A stretch of DNA of 64,000 nucleotides from Streptomyces sulphureus DSM 40104 (GTDB taxonomy: Bacteria; Actinomycetota; Actinomycetes; Streptomycetales; Streptomycetaceae): assembly GCF_000381025.1 (NCBI RefSeq), contig NZ_KB905826.1:62001-126000 (forward strand), read 5' to 3'. The position numbers and the translations under genes are program-made. Within the stretch, counting starts at the first letter, position 1. The number at the start of each line of letters is the position of its first letter. The notes under the pieces were generated by a model. That model was not told the origin of the DNA and did no database searches. It saw only the letters and a list, made by a program, of their open reading frames with translations. Shown piece by piece: positions 20,001-28,575 of this stretch.

Positions 20001-20030
20001 CGGGATTTCCTTCGTCTCAGGGCTACTGGC

Positions 20031-20051
20031 GGTGCGCGGTGCGCGGTGCGC
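20031..20051. repeat. Three tandem 7-bp units GGTGCGC
   Basis: A short perfect tandem array lies between the inner permease gene and the binding-protein gene. It may be only slippage in GC-rich DNA. Confidence 0.6.
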
Positions 20052-20053
20052 GG

Positions 20054-20764
20054 TCAGACGGACGCGGGCTCGGGTGACGCGGCCGGCTCCGTCCTGCGGG
20101 CGCGGTGGCGCAGTGGATCGAGGAGGCGTTCGGCCGCGGTGAGCGCGGCCTGGACGAGCAGGGCGAGGACGGCGACGAGCAGCGCGCCTGCGACGACCTG
20201 CGGGGTGTCGTAGTTGCCGAGCCCCGCGGTGATCAGCCGTCCGAGCCCGCCGCCCCCCGGCAGCGCGGCGAGCGTCGCGGTGGCGACGAGTTGGACGGCG
20301 GCCGTCTGCACGCCCGTCGCGATCAGCGGGAAGGCGAGCGGGAGTTCGACCTGACGGAGGAGCTGCCAGCCCGTCATCCCCATGCCGCGCGCCGCCTCCA
20401 CCACCTCGCGGTCGGCCTCGCGCACACCGGTGTACGCGTTGGTCAGCAGCGGCGGCAGCGCGAAGAGGACGAGCGCGACGATCGTCGCCGACTCGCCCCA
20501 CTGCCCCAGGGGACCCATGCTCAGCAGCACCAGCACGGCGAACGTCGGCACCGCGCGCCCCGCGCCCGCGAGGTTCACGGCGAGCGCGCCCCCGCGGCCG
20601 ACGTGCCCGAGCCAGAGCGCCGGAGGCAGCGCGAGCGCGCAGGCGATCACGAGGCAGGCCCCCGTCAACCAAGCGTGTTCGCCGAGCCGTTGGAGCACCC
20701 CGCCGGCGCCCGTCCAGTGCTCGGGTGAGGTGAGCCACTGCCACACCTCGGGGACGACGTCCAT
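20054..20764 (-). CDS. ABC transporter permease (OpuC type), second
   Basis: The 236-residue protein has five to six membrane helices. The cytoplasmic EAA loop reads EAARGMGMTGWQLLRQVELP, which docks on the ATPase. The C-terminus is charged. It starts 3 bases after the stop of the other permease, so the two are translated from one message and should form the heterodimeric channel of the osmolyte importer. Confidence 0.9.
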   Translation of the reverse strand: MDVVPEVWQWLTSPEHWTGAGGVLQRLGEHAWLTGACLVIACALALPPALWLGHVGRGGALAVNLAGAGRAVPTFAVLVLLSMGPLGQWGESATIVALVLFALPPLLTNAYTGVREADREVVEAARGMGMTGWQLLRQVELPLAFPLIATGVQTAAVQLVATATLAALPGGGGLGRLITAGLGNYDTPQVVAGALLVAVLALLVQAALTAAERLLDPLRHRARRTEPAASPEPASV

Positions 20765-20767
20765 GGC

Positions 20768-21493
20768 TCAGCCCGCCTTTCCGGCCGCCCGCCGACGGCG
20801 CGTCCAGGGCGTCAGCGCGCGCTGCAGCCAGAGGAGGAGCAGGTCGGCGGCGACGGCGAGGAGGACGCAGAGCGCGGAGGCGGTGAGCACCTGCGACTTG
20901 AAGTAGCTCTCCATGCCGTCGTAGATGAGGTTGCCGAGCCCGCCGTACCCGACGGTCGCGCCGACCGTCGCGAGCGAGACGGCGGTGACGGTCGCGATCC
21001 GCACCCCGGCGAGGAGCGCGGGGAGCGCCAGCGGCAGCTCGACCTCCCACAGCAGCCGCACGGGCCCGTACCCCATGCCGCGTGCCGCCTCGGTCGCCTC
21101 GGCGGGGACGGACTCCAGGCCCGCGAGGACGTTGCGCACCAGCACCGTCAGCGAGTAGAGCGCGAGCCCCGTGACGACGACGGCGGCCGAGAGCCCGAAG
21201 AAGGGGAGCAGCAGCGCGAACATGGCGAGCGAGGGGATCGTGTAGAGCACGGTGGTGAGTCCGAGCGCCGGCCCTTTGGCAAGGCGCCACCGACGCGCGG
21301 CGAGCGCGAGCGGCACGGCGAGGAGCAGCGCGAGGCCGACGGCGGCCGCGGTGATCCAGACGTGCTCGGCCGTGGCGGCTGCGAGTTCGCCGCCACGCGT
21401 GCGGACGTACTCGCCGCAGAACCACGCGTTGGTGGCGAGGCAGTCCGCCGTCTCTCCGGCCGAGGTCAGGGCCGGTCCGGTCTCGGTCAGCAC
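20768..21493 (-). CDS. ABC transporter permease (OpuC type), first
   Basis: This 241-residue permease shows the same helical layout and the EAA loop EAARGMGYGPVRLLWEVELP. The start is GTG 21493, with GGGAGGTG 6-12 bases upstream. It opens the minus-strand transporter set (permease, permease, binding protein). The ATPase gene is divergent, and the 132-base region between them should contain both promoters. Confidence 0.9.
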   Translation of the reverse strand: MLTETGPALTSAGETADCLATNAWFCGEYVRTRGGELAAATAEHVWITAAAVGLALLLAVPLALAARRWRLAKGPALGLTTVLYTIPSLAMFALLLPFFGLSAAVVVTGLALYSLTVLVRNVLAGLESVPAEATEAARGMGYGPVRLLWEVELPLALPALLAGVRIATVTAVSLATVGATVGYGGLGNLIYDGMESYFKSQVLTASALCVLLAVAADLLLLWLQRALTPWTRRRRAAGKAG

Positions 21494-21625
21494 GCCGTCA
21501 CCTCCCGCTCGGCGTCCCAGGGACCCTACCCGCGATCCGGTAATGCGTGCGATTCTTCGGCGGCTTCGGGGAGACTTGTGGTGGCGGTGCACACGCCGCA
21601 GCAACCGGCAGCCACGAGGACGCAG

Positions 21626-22807
21626 ATGATCCGCTTCGACAACGTCACCAAGCGCTACCCGGACGGGACGCTCGCCGTGGAGGACCTCTCCTTCGAGGTG
21701 GCCCAGGGCGAGTTGGTCACGCTCGTCGGGCCCTCGGGGTGCGGGAAGACGACGACCCTGAAGATGGTGAACCGCCTGGAGGAGCCCACCGCGGGGCGCA
21801 TCCTCGTCGACGGCGAGGACATCGCGGCCGTCGAGCCCGTGCGCCTGCGGCTGCGGATCGGGTACGTCATCCAGCAGGCCGGGCTCTTCCCGCACCGCAC
21901 GGTCCTGGAGAACACCGCGACCGTCCCGCACCTGCTCGGCTGGCCGAAGAAGCGGCAGCGCGAGCGCGCCCGCGAACTCCTCGACCTGGTGGGTCTCGAC
22001 CCGGCGGAGTACGGCGACCGCTATCCCGACCAGCTCAGCGGCGGGCAGCGGCAGCGGGTCGGGGTCGCGCGGGCGCTCGCTGCCGACCCGCCCGTGCTCC
22101 TCATGGACGAGCCCTTCGGCGCCGTCGACCCGGTGGTGCGCGAGCGGCTCCAGGAGGAGTTCCTCCGGCTGCACTCGACGCTCGACAAGACGGTGCTCTT
22201 CGTCACGCACGACATCGAGGAGGCGGTGCGCCTCGGCGCCCGGATGGCCGTCTTCGGCGACCACCGGATCGAGCAACTCGACACGCCGGCAAAGGTGTTG
22301 GGCGCACCGGCCAACGACCGGGTGGCCGACTTCGTCGGCGCCGACCGCGGGCTGAAGCGGCTCTCCGTCACCCCCGTCGAGCGCAGCGACCTGGAGCGGC
22401 CGCCCGTCGTCCACCTCCAGGACCGTCTCGACAAGGCCGACGAGCGGATGCGTACCGCCGCCGCGCGCTGGGCCGTCGTCCTCGACGACGCCGACGAGCT
22501 CCACGGCTGGGTCTCGGCGCCCGCCGTAGGCGCGGCGTGCGAGGCAGGCGGCGGCGACCTCGGCACGGTGCGCGAGCACGCACGGCGCATGGAGGCGTGG
22601 CTCCGCCTCGGCTCCCCGCTCAAGCACGCGTTCAGCACCATGCTCCAGTACGACGCGGGCTGGGTGGCCGTCCTCGACGACGCCGACCGCTTTGCGGGCG
22701 TCCTCACCCCCGCCGGGCTCCACGAGGCGCTGCGCCGCTCCGTCGACGCCGACGAACGGCAGGTCCCGCGTACCGAGGCGGCGGTCGAAGGGGTGCCGGA
22801 CGCCTGA
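21626..22807 (+). CDS. ABC transporter ATP-binding protein (OpuCA type, with CBS-like tail)
   Basis: The 393-residue ATPase has Walker A GPSGCGKTT near residue 36, the signature LSGGQRQR and Walker B VLLMDEPFGAVD. Family members couple ATP hydrolysis to quaternary amine import. After residue 240 there is a C-terminal region of about 150 residues with features of a degenerate CBS domain (VVLDDADELHGWVSA, VAVLDDADRFAGVLT). In OpuA/OpuC transporters this region senses ionic strength. ATG 21626 follows CGAGGA. It ends one base before the convergent methyltransferase gene. Confidence 0.92.
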   Translation: MIRFDNVTKRYPDGTLAVEDLSFEVAQGELVTLVGPSGCGKTTTLKMVNRLEEPTAGRILVDGEDIAAVEPVRLRLRIGYVIQQAGLFPHRTVLENTATVPHLLGWPKKRQRERARELLDLVGLDPAEYGDRYPDQLSGGQRQRVGVARALAADPPVLLMDEPFGAVDPVVRERLQEEFLRLHSTLDKTVLFVTHDIEEAVRLGARMAVFGDHRIEQLDTPAKVLGAPANDRVADFVGADRGLKRLSVTPVERSDLERPPVVHLQDRLDKADERMRTAAARWAVVLDDADELHGWVSAPAVGAACEAGGGDLGTVREHARRMEAWLRLGSPLKHAFSTMLQYDAGWVAVLDDADRFAGVLTPAGLHEALRRSVDADERQVPRTEAAVEGVPDA

Positions 22808-22808
22808 C

Positions 22809-23804
22809 TCAGGCGAGCGGGTCGTGCGTCTCCACGGGACAGACGAGCCAGCCGAAGTCGCCGAGCCCGCCCTGCTCCGTGAGCTCGGCCGCCTCTCCCG
22901 CCGCGGCCAACTCCCTCACGTAGCGCGCCGGGTCGTCCGCGGCGAGCGAGAGCGGCGGGCGGGTGCCGCGGACGCCGAGCGTGTGCAGCGCCTCGCGCTG
23001 GCTGCGCAGCAGTGCGGGCCCGCGTACGGCGGCGGCGCAGGCGTCGAGCGCGACGTGCGCCGTCAGGTCGCAGGTGCCGTCGGCGACGGGCCGTACCTCG
23101 CGGCCGTCGCGGAAGCCGGCGAGCGTCGCGAACGGCGGCCGGTCGGCGCGCTCGTGGCCGTAGTCGACGGCGACGGCGACGCCGGCGGCGAGCGTCTCGA
23201 CGGCCGTGGCCCAGGCGGCGTCGCGCGGCGCCCCGATCTCGGCCCGGGTGCCCGGCTCCGGCTCCGGCGGCCACCAGCGCGCCAGCCATGCGGCGTCGTC
23301 GGCGTCGAGCGGGCTGCCGAGGCGCTCGGCGCCCGAGCGGTCGGTGAGGACGTAGCGGAGGGTGCCCTCGGCGTCGACTTCCGCCACGTCGAGCGGCACG
23401 TTGTCGAGCCACTCGTTGGCGAAGAGCAGCCCCCGCACGGTGCGGTGCCCGGGCAGCGCCCCCGCCCACTCGATCCGTGCGTCGAGCCCGGCCGGGCGCT
23501 CGGCGCGCTCCACCGCGACGGGACGCAGCCGCTTCGCCAACTCCTCGGGGACGGCGGCGAGTACGCCGGTGAGGAGCTCGCCGCGGCCGGCTCCCATGTC
23601 CACGCACTCCAACCCGTCGGGGCGTCCCAGGGCTTCGTCGACGCGGCGCAGCAACTCCGCGACGGCACGGGAGAAGAGCGGCGACGCATGCACGGAGGTG
23701 CGGAAGTGGTCGCCCGGCGCCTGCCCCGTGTAGAAGCCGCCAGGGCCGTAGAGCGCCTCGCCGGCGGCGTCGCGCCAGCCTCTGAACTCGGTGTGCACGC
23801 GCAC
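22809..23804 (-). CDS. MidA/NDUFAF7-like SAM-dependent methyltransferase
   Basis: The 331-residue protein has the Methyltransf_28 signature: a SAM-binding strand VDMGAGRGELL near residue 68, then GLLFANEWLDNVPLD, and AVDYGHERADRP later. In eukaryotes the relative NDUFAF7 methylates an Arg of the 49-kDa complex I subunit, the NuoD homologue. It may therefore be relevant that an orphan NuoD lies 5 kb away, but this link is only inference. GTG 23804 has no clear ribosome-binding site; GTG 23798 is an alternative. Confidence 0.85.
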   Translation of the reverse strand: MRVHTEFRGWRDAAGEALYGPGGFYTGQAPGDHFRTSVHASPLFSRAVAELLRRVDEALGRPDGLECVDMGAGRGELLTGVLAAVPEELAKRLRPVAVERAERPAGLDARIEWAGALPGHRTVRGLLFANEWLDNVPLDVAEVDAEGTLRYVLTDRSGAERLGSPLDADDAAWLARWWPPEPEPGTRAEIGAPRDAAWATAVETLAAGVAVAVDYGHERADRPPFATLAGFRDGREVRPVADGTCDLTAHVALDACAAAVRGPALLRSQREALHTLGVRGTRPPLSLAADDPARYVRELAAAGEAAELTEQGGLGDFGWLVCPVETHDPLA

Positions 23805-23907
23805 ACGCTAGCCGGAGGCAGCCTCCACCTTGGGGAGTAGGGACAGGGCTGCGGATCGGCCGTCGGGCTGACCCGGTCGGCGTCCCCGGCTCCATACGCT
23901 GGATACC

Positions 23908-25173
23908 GTGAGCCGCATCTACGACTTCCTCCGCAGACACCCCATGTGGGTGGACGGCTTCTGGGCGCTTCTTCTGCTGGGGATCTCGGCGCTCTACCTC
24001 TTCGCGGGGCAGGCGGTTCAGGGGGAGACGGAACTGCCCTCGGGGCTCGTGGACGGCCTCGCGTTCGTGCCGATCGCCGTCGCGCTCTCCGTCGTCGTGG
24101 CGTTCCGGAGGAAGCTGCCCGAACAGATGCTGCTCCTCGCGACGGGTGCCGGAGTGGCGCAGCTCGTCGCCGACGTGACGGTCTACCCGGGCGACTTCGC
24201 GCTGCTGGTGATCATCTTCACCGTCGCCTCGCGCGGGGCGCGGTGGGCGTCCTGGTTCGCGCTCGCGGGTGCCGTCGCCGCGCCCTCGCTCTCCGCGGTG
24301 CGGTGGCCGACGGAGGGGCAGGACCCTTCGAACGCGGCCGTGGGAACGATCTTCCTGACGGTCACCTTCGTCCTCGCCTGGGTGCTCGGCGACTCCCTGC
24401 GCACCAGACGTGCGTACTACGCGGAGCTGGAGGAGCGCGCCACCCGCCTGGAGCGGGAGCGGGAGGCCCGCGCCAAGGTCGCCGTCGCCGCCGAACGTGC
24501 GCGGATAGCACGGGAGTTGCACGACGTCGTGGCGCACAACGTCTCCGTGATGGTGGTGCAGGCCGACGGCGCGGCGTACGTCCTCGACAGCGCGCCCGAG
24601 CAGACGCGGGACGCGCTGGAGACGATCTCCGGCACCGGCCGCCAGGCGCTCGCCGAGATGCGCCGCCTCCTCGGCGTCCTCCGCACGGGACAGGGCCAGG
24701 ACGGCGACACGGCGGCGGCCTACGTGCCGCAGCCCGGCGTCGAGCAGCTCGCCGAACTCGTCGAGCAGGTGCGGAGCGCGGGGCTCACCGTCGACTTCCG
24801 TATCGAGGGCGCCCCCCGGGCGCTGCCGAGCGGCGTCGAGCTCACCGCGTACCGCGTCGTCCAGGAGGCGCTCACCAACAGCCGGAAGCACGGCGGGGAC
24901 CAGGTGGGTGCGAAGGTACTCCTGAAGTACGGGGAGCGGGAGCTGACGCTGCTCGCCGAGGACGACGGCAGCGGCGAGGGCCGCCGGCTCCACGAAGGCG
25001 GCGGCGCCGACGGGCTCGGCCACGGGCTCATCGGGATGCGCGAGCGCGTCGACATGGTCGGCGGCAGCCTCCAGGCGGGGCCGCGTCCGGGGGGCGGATT
25101 CCGGATAAGCGCCGTACTGCCACTCCCCGAAGCCGCGGAAGCGGCGCCGGCCCAACGACGGAGGAACCGATGA
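23908..25173 (+). CDS. Two-component sensor histidine kinase (HisKA_3 type)
   Basis: The 421-residue protein has an N-terminal membrane region with about five helices (residues 15-160), then a short coiled linker. The dimerisation box ARELHDVVAHNVSVMVVQA carries the phospho-accepting His. The ATPase domain has the N box TNSRKHGG and the G box GHGLIGMRERV. Such NarL-type kinases usually sense envelope or redox signals through the membrane part. GTG is the start. The response regulator gene overlaps by 4 bases, so the pair is coupled. Confidence 0.93.
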   Translation: MSRIYDFLRRHPMWVDGFWALLLLGISALYLFAGQAVQGETELPSGLVDGLAFVPIAVALSVVVAFRRKLPEQMLLLATGAGVAQLVADVTVYPGDFALLVIIFTVASRGARWASWFALAGAVAAPSLSAVRWPTEGQDPSNAAVGTIFLTVTFVLAWVLGDSLRTRRAYYAELEERATRLEREREARAKVAVAAERARIARELHDVVAHNVSVMVVQADGAAYVLDSAPEQTRDALETISGTGRQALAEMRRLLGVLRTGQGQDGDTAAAYVPQPGVEQLAELVEQVRSAGLTVDFRIEGAPRALPSGVELTAYRVVQEALTNSRKHGGDQVGAKVLLKYGERELTLLAEDDGSGEGRRLHEGGGADGLGHGLIGMRERVDMVGGSLQAGPRPGGGFRISAVLPLPEAAEAAPAQRRRNR

Positions 25174-25850
25174 CGATCCGAACGATGCTCGTCGACGACC
25201 AGATGCTGCTGCGCGCAGGATTCCGGATGGTGCTGGCGGCGCAGCCCGACATGGAAGTGACCGCGGAGGCGGGCGATGGCGGCGAGGCGCTGGAGCTGCT
25301 CCGCTCGACGGCGGTCGACGTCGTCCTCATGGACGTCCGCATGCCGGGGATCGACGGAGTGGAGGCGACGCGGCGGATCTGCGAGGGCGGCGAAGGCGGC
25401 CCCGGCGACCCGAAGGTCCTCATCCTCACCACCTTCGACCTGGACGAGTACGCCTTCTCCGCGCTGAAGTCCGGCGCCGCGGGCTTCATGCTGAAGGACG
25501 TCCCGCCGACCGACCTCCTCCAGGCGATCCGCGCCGTCCACAGCGGCGACGCCGTCGTCGCACCCAGCACCACGCGGCGGCTGATAGACCGCTTCTCCGA
25601 GGTGCTCCCCGCCGCCAAAGCCGAGCCGGAGACGGGTGCCCTCGCCAGGCTCACCGAGCGTGAGCGCGAGGTGCTCGGGCTCGTCGCACGCGGGATGTCG
25701 AACGGGGAGATCGCGAACCGCCTCGTGCTCTCGGAGGCGACGGTGAAGACGCACGTCGGCCGCATCCTCACCAAGCTCGACCTGCGCGACCGCGTCCAGG
25801 CGGTGGTCCTCGCGTACGAGCTCGGCGTGGTACGGGCCTCGGGGTCCTGA
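25170..25850 (+). CDS. NarL/FixJ-family response regulator
   Basis: The 226-residue protein has a receiver domain with acidic pair Asp9-Asp10, phospho-acceptor Asp55 (LMDVRMPGIDG) and a Lys near LKDVPP. A LuxR-type helix-turn-helix follows near residue 162, LTEREREVLGLVARGMSNGE. It partners the kinase just upstream (ATGA overlap). It probably activates or represses genes elsewhere, because the next gene is convergent. Confidence 0.95.
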   Translation: MTIRTMLVDDQMLLRAGFRMVLAAQPDMEVTAEAGDGGEALELLRSTAVDVVLMDVRMPGIDGVEATRRICEGGEGGPGDPKVLILTTFDLDEYAFSALKSGAAGFMLKDVPPTDLLQAIRAVHSGDAVVAPSTTRRLIDRFSEVLPAAKAEPETGALARLTEREREVLGLVARGMSNGEIANRLVLSEATVKTHVGRILTKLDLRDRVQAVVLAYELGVVRASGS

Positions 25851-25858
25851 GGCACCGG

Positions 25859-26974
25859 TCAGCGCAGCACCGTCTCCAGGAAGTCGCCGCCGAGCCGCGC
25901 CACCACCGGGATGTCCAACTGGTACTTGACGTACCGGCCCTGCCGCTCGACGGTCACGAGGCCGGCCTTGCGGAGCACCGCCAGGTGCCGGGAGACCTCG
26001 GGAGCGCTGAGCGCGTACACCTCGGCGAGCTCGCCCGTCGTGTGCGGGGAGCGCGAGAGGCTGCGGCACATGCGCATCCGGACGGGGTGCGCCAGCGCCT
26101 CCATGCGCAGCGCGAACTGCTCGACGGAGGCGGGCGTCTGCTGCCGGGGCTGCGGTGGCGCCACCGGGTAGTGGACGACGGGGCGCCAGCGGGGCCGGTG
26201 GAGCACCATCAGGTGGGGCCAGTTGAAGGTGGTCGGCACGAAGGTGAGGCCGGTGCCGCGGGTGTCGGTCTCAGCCTCGGCGAGCTTGTCGACCTCCAGG
26301 CGGGTGCCGGTCTCGTCGAGGGAGAGCGCGGGGGAGACGTCGGCGAGGGCCGCGCGCATGCCGTGGTGGAGGAGGAGGTCCCGCTTGCGGCGCGCGTCGG
26401 CGGTGAGGCGGGGGCCGACCTGGGTCCAGATGTCGGCGAAGAACGCCTCGTCGCACTCCTCGAAGAGGCGGCGCATCCAGCGCCGCATGCGCGGCGGGTC
26501 GTCGATCAGCCGCCTGGTGAAGTCGAGTTGCTCCCGGCCGCGCGCGGCGGCGAGAGCCAGCGCCTGCTCGCGGAGGTGCTCGTCGTGGAGCGGGGAGCGC
26601 GGGCTGGGGCTGTCGTACTCGGAGAGGCAGGTGAACTCCAGCGCGACGGTGACGTACTCCTCGTCGTCGAGCTTGTCGAGCAGGTCGAGGTCCTCGGCGA
26701 GCGTCTCGCCGGGGCGGCCCTCGGCCTCCGGCCGGGCGGCGAAGCTCAGCAGCAGGTCGGAGAAGGTGGCGCCCCAGAGCAGCTCCGTGCAGCAGAGGCG
26801 GTCGGCGAGGTCGGCAGTGGTACGCGCCGAGATGTCCGCCGCCCAGGAGCCGGCGCCCGGGTGGTGCGCCGGCGCCGCCAACGTGTGCAGCACCGTGCCG
26901 AGTTCGGCGAGCGGGGAGGGGCGGAAGACGGTCCGCTCCGGGCTCAGGTCGGTGAGGTGCACGGTGACGCTCAT
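25859..26974 (-). CDS. ArsR-type regulator with N-terminal DUF5937 domain
   Basis: The 371-residue protein has a long N-terminal region of the DUF5937 type (residues 1-270) and a C-terminal winged helix of the ArsR class near 290-360, ALAHPVRMRMCRSL, TGELAEVYALSAPEVSRHLAVLRKAGLV. No CxC metal-binding motif is seen, so it is more likely a ligand-sensing repressor than a metal sensor. The 140-base gap upstream holds TTGAC/GTCAA inverted repeats that are good operator candidates. In other Streptomyces this family often sits beside an MFS exporter; here the divergent neighbour is a 51-residue ORF. Confidence 0.85.
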   Translation of the reverse strand: MSVTVHLTDLSPERTVFRPSPLAELGTVLHTLAAPAHHPGAGSWAADISARTTADLADRLCCTELLWGATFSDLLLSFAARPEAEGRPGETLAEDLDLLDKLDDEEYVTVALEFTCLSEYDSPSPRSPLHDEHLREQALALAAARGREQLDFTRRLIDDPPRMRRWMRRLFEECDEAFFADIWTQVGPRLTADARRKRDLLLHHGMRAALADVSPALSLDETGTRLEVDKLAEAETDTRGTGLTFVPTTFNWPHLMVLHRPRWRPVVHYPVAPPQPRQQTPASVEQFALRMEALAHPVRMRMCRSLSRSPHTTGELAEVYALSAPEVSRHLAVLRKAGLVTVERQGRYVKYQLDIPVVARLGGDFLETVLR

Positions 26975-27015
26975 CCCGCCATGATGCGCGGGGTGCGGCT
27001 GCTGCGGCACGTCGT

Positions 27016-27061
27016 TTGACCGCGGGCGTCAATCGGCGCCGGCTCCGCGGGCCGATTGACG
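27016..27061. promoter_or_regulatory. Operator candidate for the ArsR/DUF5937 regulator
   Basis: Two perfect inverted repeats share one half-site. TTGAC (27016) and GTCAA (27028) are separated by 7 bases. CGTCAATCGGC (27027) and GCCGATTGACG (27051) form an 11-bp repeat with a 13-base centre. They lie between the divergent starts at 26974 and 27115. Confidence 0.5.
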
Positions 27062-27114
27062 GCGCCGGCGAATCCGCGTGCCCCGGGGCCGTGCACGGCG
27101 GCACCTTCGACGGC

Positions 27115-27270
27115 ATGACAGTCACCCAGCAGTACGCGATCGACCTGTACCGACTCGGCCGCACCGCGCCGCCCGCGCCCGGCACCGTCGAGGCCCGCCG
27201 GCTGGGCGCGCGGTGGCGCCGTCGGCGTGCCGCCGCGCGGTCCCGGGCGGGGAGGCGCCCGGCCGGTTAG
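27115..27270 (+). CDS. Small basic hypothetical protein
   Basis: The 51-residue product starts MTVTQQYAIDLYRLGR, has PPAPGT near residue 19 and an Arg-rich C-terminus. The N-terminal half resembles small Streptomyces proteins that begin with a Q-Y-x-x-D-x-Y-R motif; the C-terminal half may be GC-driven. The ribosome-binding site is weak (GGCGG). It is divergent from the ArsR gene and convergent with the oxidase gene, ending only 5 bases from it. Confidence 0.45.
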   Translation: MTVTQQYAIDLYRLGRTAPPAPGTVEARRLGARWRRRRAAARSRAGRRPAG

Positions 27271-27275
27271 CGGCC

Positions 27276-28529
27276 TCAGCGGAGAGGATCGAAGTGCCGC
27301 AGCAGCGCGGGGGTTTCGCCGCCCGCGAGCGACTCGGCGAGCAGCCTCCCCGTGAGCGGCCCGAGGACGACGCCCCACATGCCGTGGCCGCCCGCGATCC
27401 GTACGCGCGGCGAGTTGGAAGCCCCGACGAGCGGCAGCCCGTCCGCCGTGCACGGGCGGGAGCCCACCCACTCCTCGCGGCGGGCGCCCCAGTCGACGCC
27501 GGTGAACATCGGACGGGCCGACTCGACCACCGTGCGCACCCGCCGCGGGTCCGGCGCCGCGTCCGCAGCGCGGAACTCCATCATCCCCGTCACCCGGAAC
27601 CGGTCGCCGAGCGGATTGCAGGAGATGCGCTGCTCCGGCAGGTAGACGGGCCGGGTCGGCATCGGCTCCGGGCGGACGCTGAAGCTGTAGCCGCGGCCCG
27701 GCTGCACGAGGCGCCGCACCCCGAAGGGACGCGCGAGGGCGTTGAGCCAGGCGCCGTTGGCGAGGACGGCGGCGTCCGCCTCGATCCCGTCGCCTTCGCG
27801 TGTGGTGAGCACGACGCCGGGCGCTCCCCGGTCGTGGACCCGCGCCACCTCGAAGCCGGAGCGCACCTCGCCTCCCCGCGCGGTGACGGCGGCGGCGAGC
27901 GCGGCGACGAACTCGGGCGGGTCGACGAAGCGTTGGCCGTGCACGCGCACCCCGCTGCGCGCCTCGGCGCTGAGGATCGGCACCAGGGAGCGGAGCTCGT
28001 CGCCGTCGACGAGGTCGTAGGAGAGCCGCGCCCCCGTGGCGGCCGCCCGCTCGAACTCGGCGAGCAGGTGCCGACGTCCGGCCTCGCCCGTGCAGGCGGC
28101 GAGGAACGGCTCGGCCTTCTTGACCGGTGCGGCGACCCCGCCGTCGACGAGCCGGTCGTAAGCGTCGAGGCTGACGCGGTTGACCTCGTTGAAGACGGCC
28201 ATGGCGCGGCGCCACCGCCCGGGCGTGCAGCGGGACGCGAACGCGCCGAGGAACCGCCAGAGCCGGCGGTCCCCCGGCAGCGGCACGGAGACGGGTGAGG
28301 AGCGGTCGAGGAACGCGCGCACGCCGTACCGCAGCACGCCCGGCTCGGGGAGCGGCATGGTGAAGGCGGGCGTCAGCAGCCCCGCGTTGCCCCAGGAGGC
28401 CCCGGCGGCAGGGCCCGTGCGGTCCACGACGGTCACTCCGATCCCGTGCTCCTGGAGGAACCAGGCGGTGGAGAGCCCCACCATCCCGGCCCCGACGACG
28501 GCGACGTGCGCGGGCGCCGAACCGTGCAT
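27276..28529 (-). CDS. DadA-like FAD-dependent amino acid dehydrogenase/oxidase
   Basis: The 417-residue protein is a member of the DAO family. The N-terminal Rossmann motif VAVVGAGMVGLSTAWFL binds FAD, and GGHGMWGVVLGPLTGRLLAE near the C-terminus completes the flavin site. Relatives oxidise D-amino acids, N-methyl amino acids such as sarcosine, or cis-4-hydroxy-D-proline. GAAGGAGGTGGCC gives a strong ribosome-binding site. The MHS transporter and a creatinase-like hydrolase lie just upstream on the same strand, so the three probably act in one catabolic route. Confidence 0.88.
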   Translation of the reverse strand: MHGSAPAHVAVVGAGMVGLSTAWFLQEHGIGVTVVDRTGPAAGASWGNAGLLTPAFTMPLPEPGVLRYGVRAFLDRSSPVSVPLPGDRRLWRFLGAFASRCTPGRWRRAMAVFNEVNRVSLDAYDRLVDGGVAAPVKKAEPFLAACTGEAGRRHLLAEFERAAATGARLSYDLVDGDELRSLVPILSAEARSGVRVHGQRFVDPPEFVAALAAAVTARGGEVRSGFEVARVHDRGAPGVVLTTREGDGIEADAAVLANGAWLNALARPFGVRRLVQPGRGYSFSVRPEPMPTRPVYLPEQRISCNPLGDRFRVTGMMEFRAADAAPDPRRVRTVVESARPMFTGVDWGARREEWVGSRPCTADGLPLVGASNSPRVRIAGGHGMWGVVLGPLTGRLLAESLAGGETPALLRHFDPLR

Positions 28530-28575
28530 TCGGCCACCTCCTTCTCCTCGGGGGCGCGCAGTGCACGCGCCGGGT

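Noticed and set aside
22021..25155. Minus-strand open frame of about 1,040 codons over the ABC ATPase, methyltransferase and kinase
   Set aside because: It crosses three well-supported genes and has no recognisable motif. It is a high-GC shadow.
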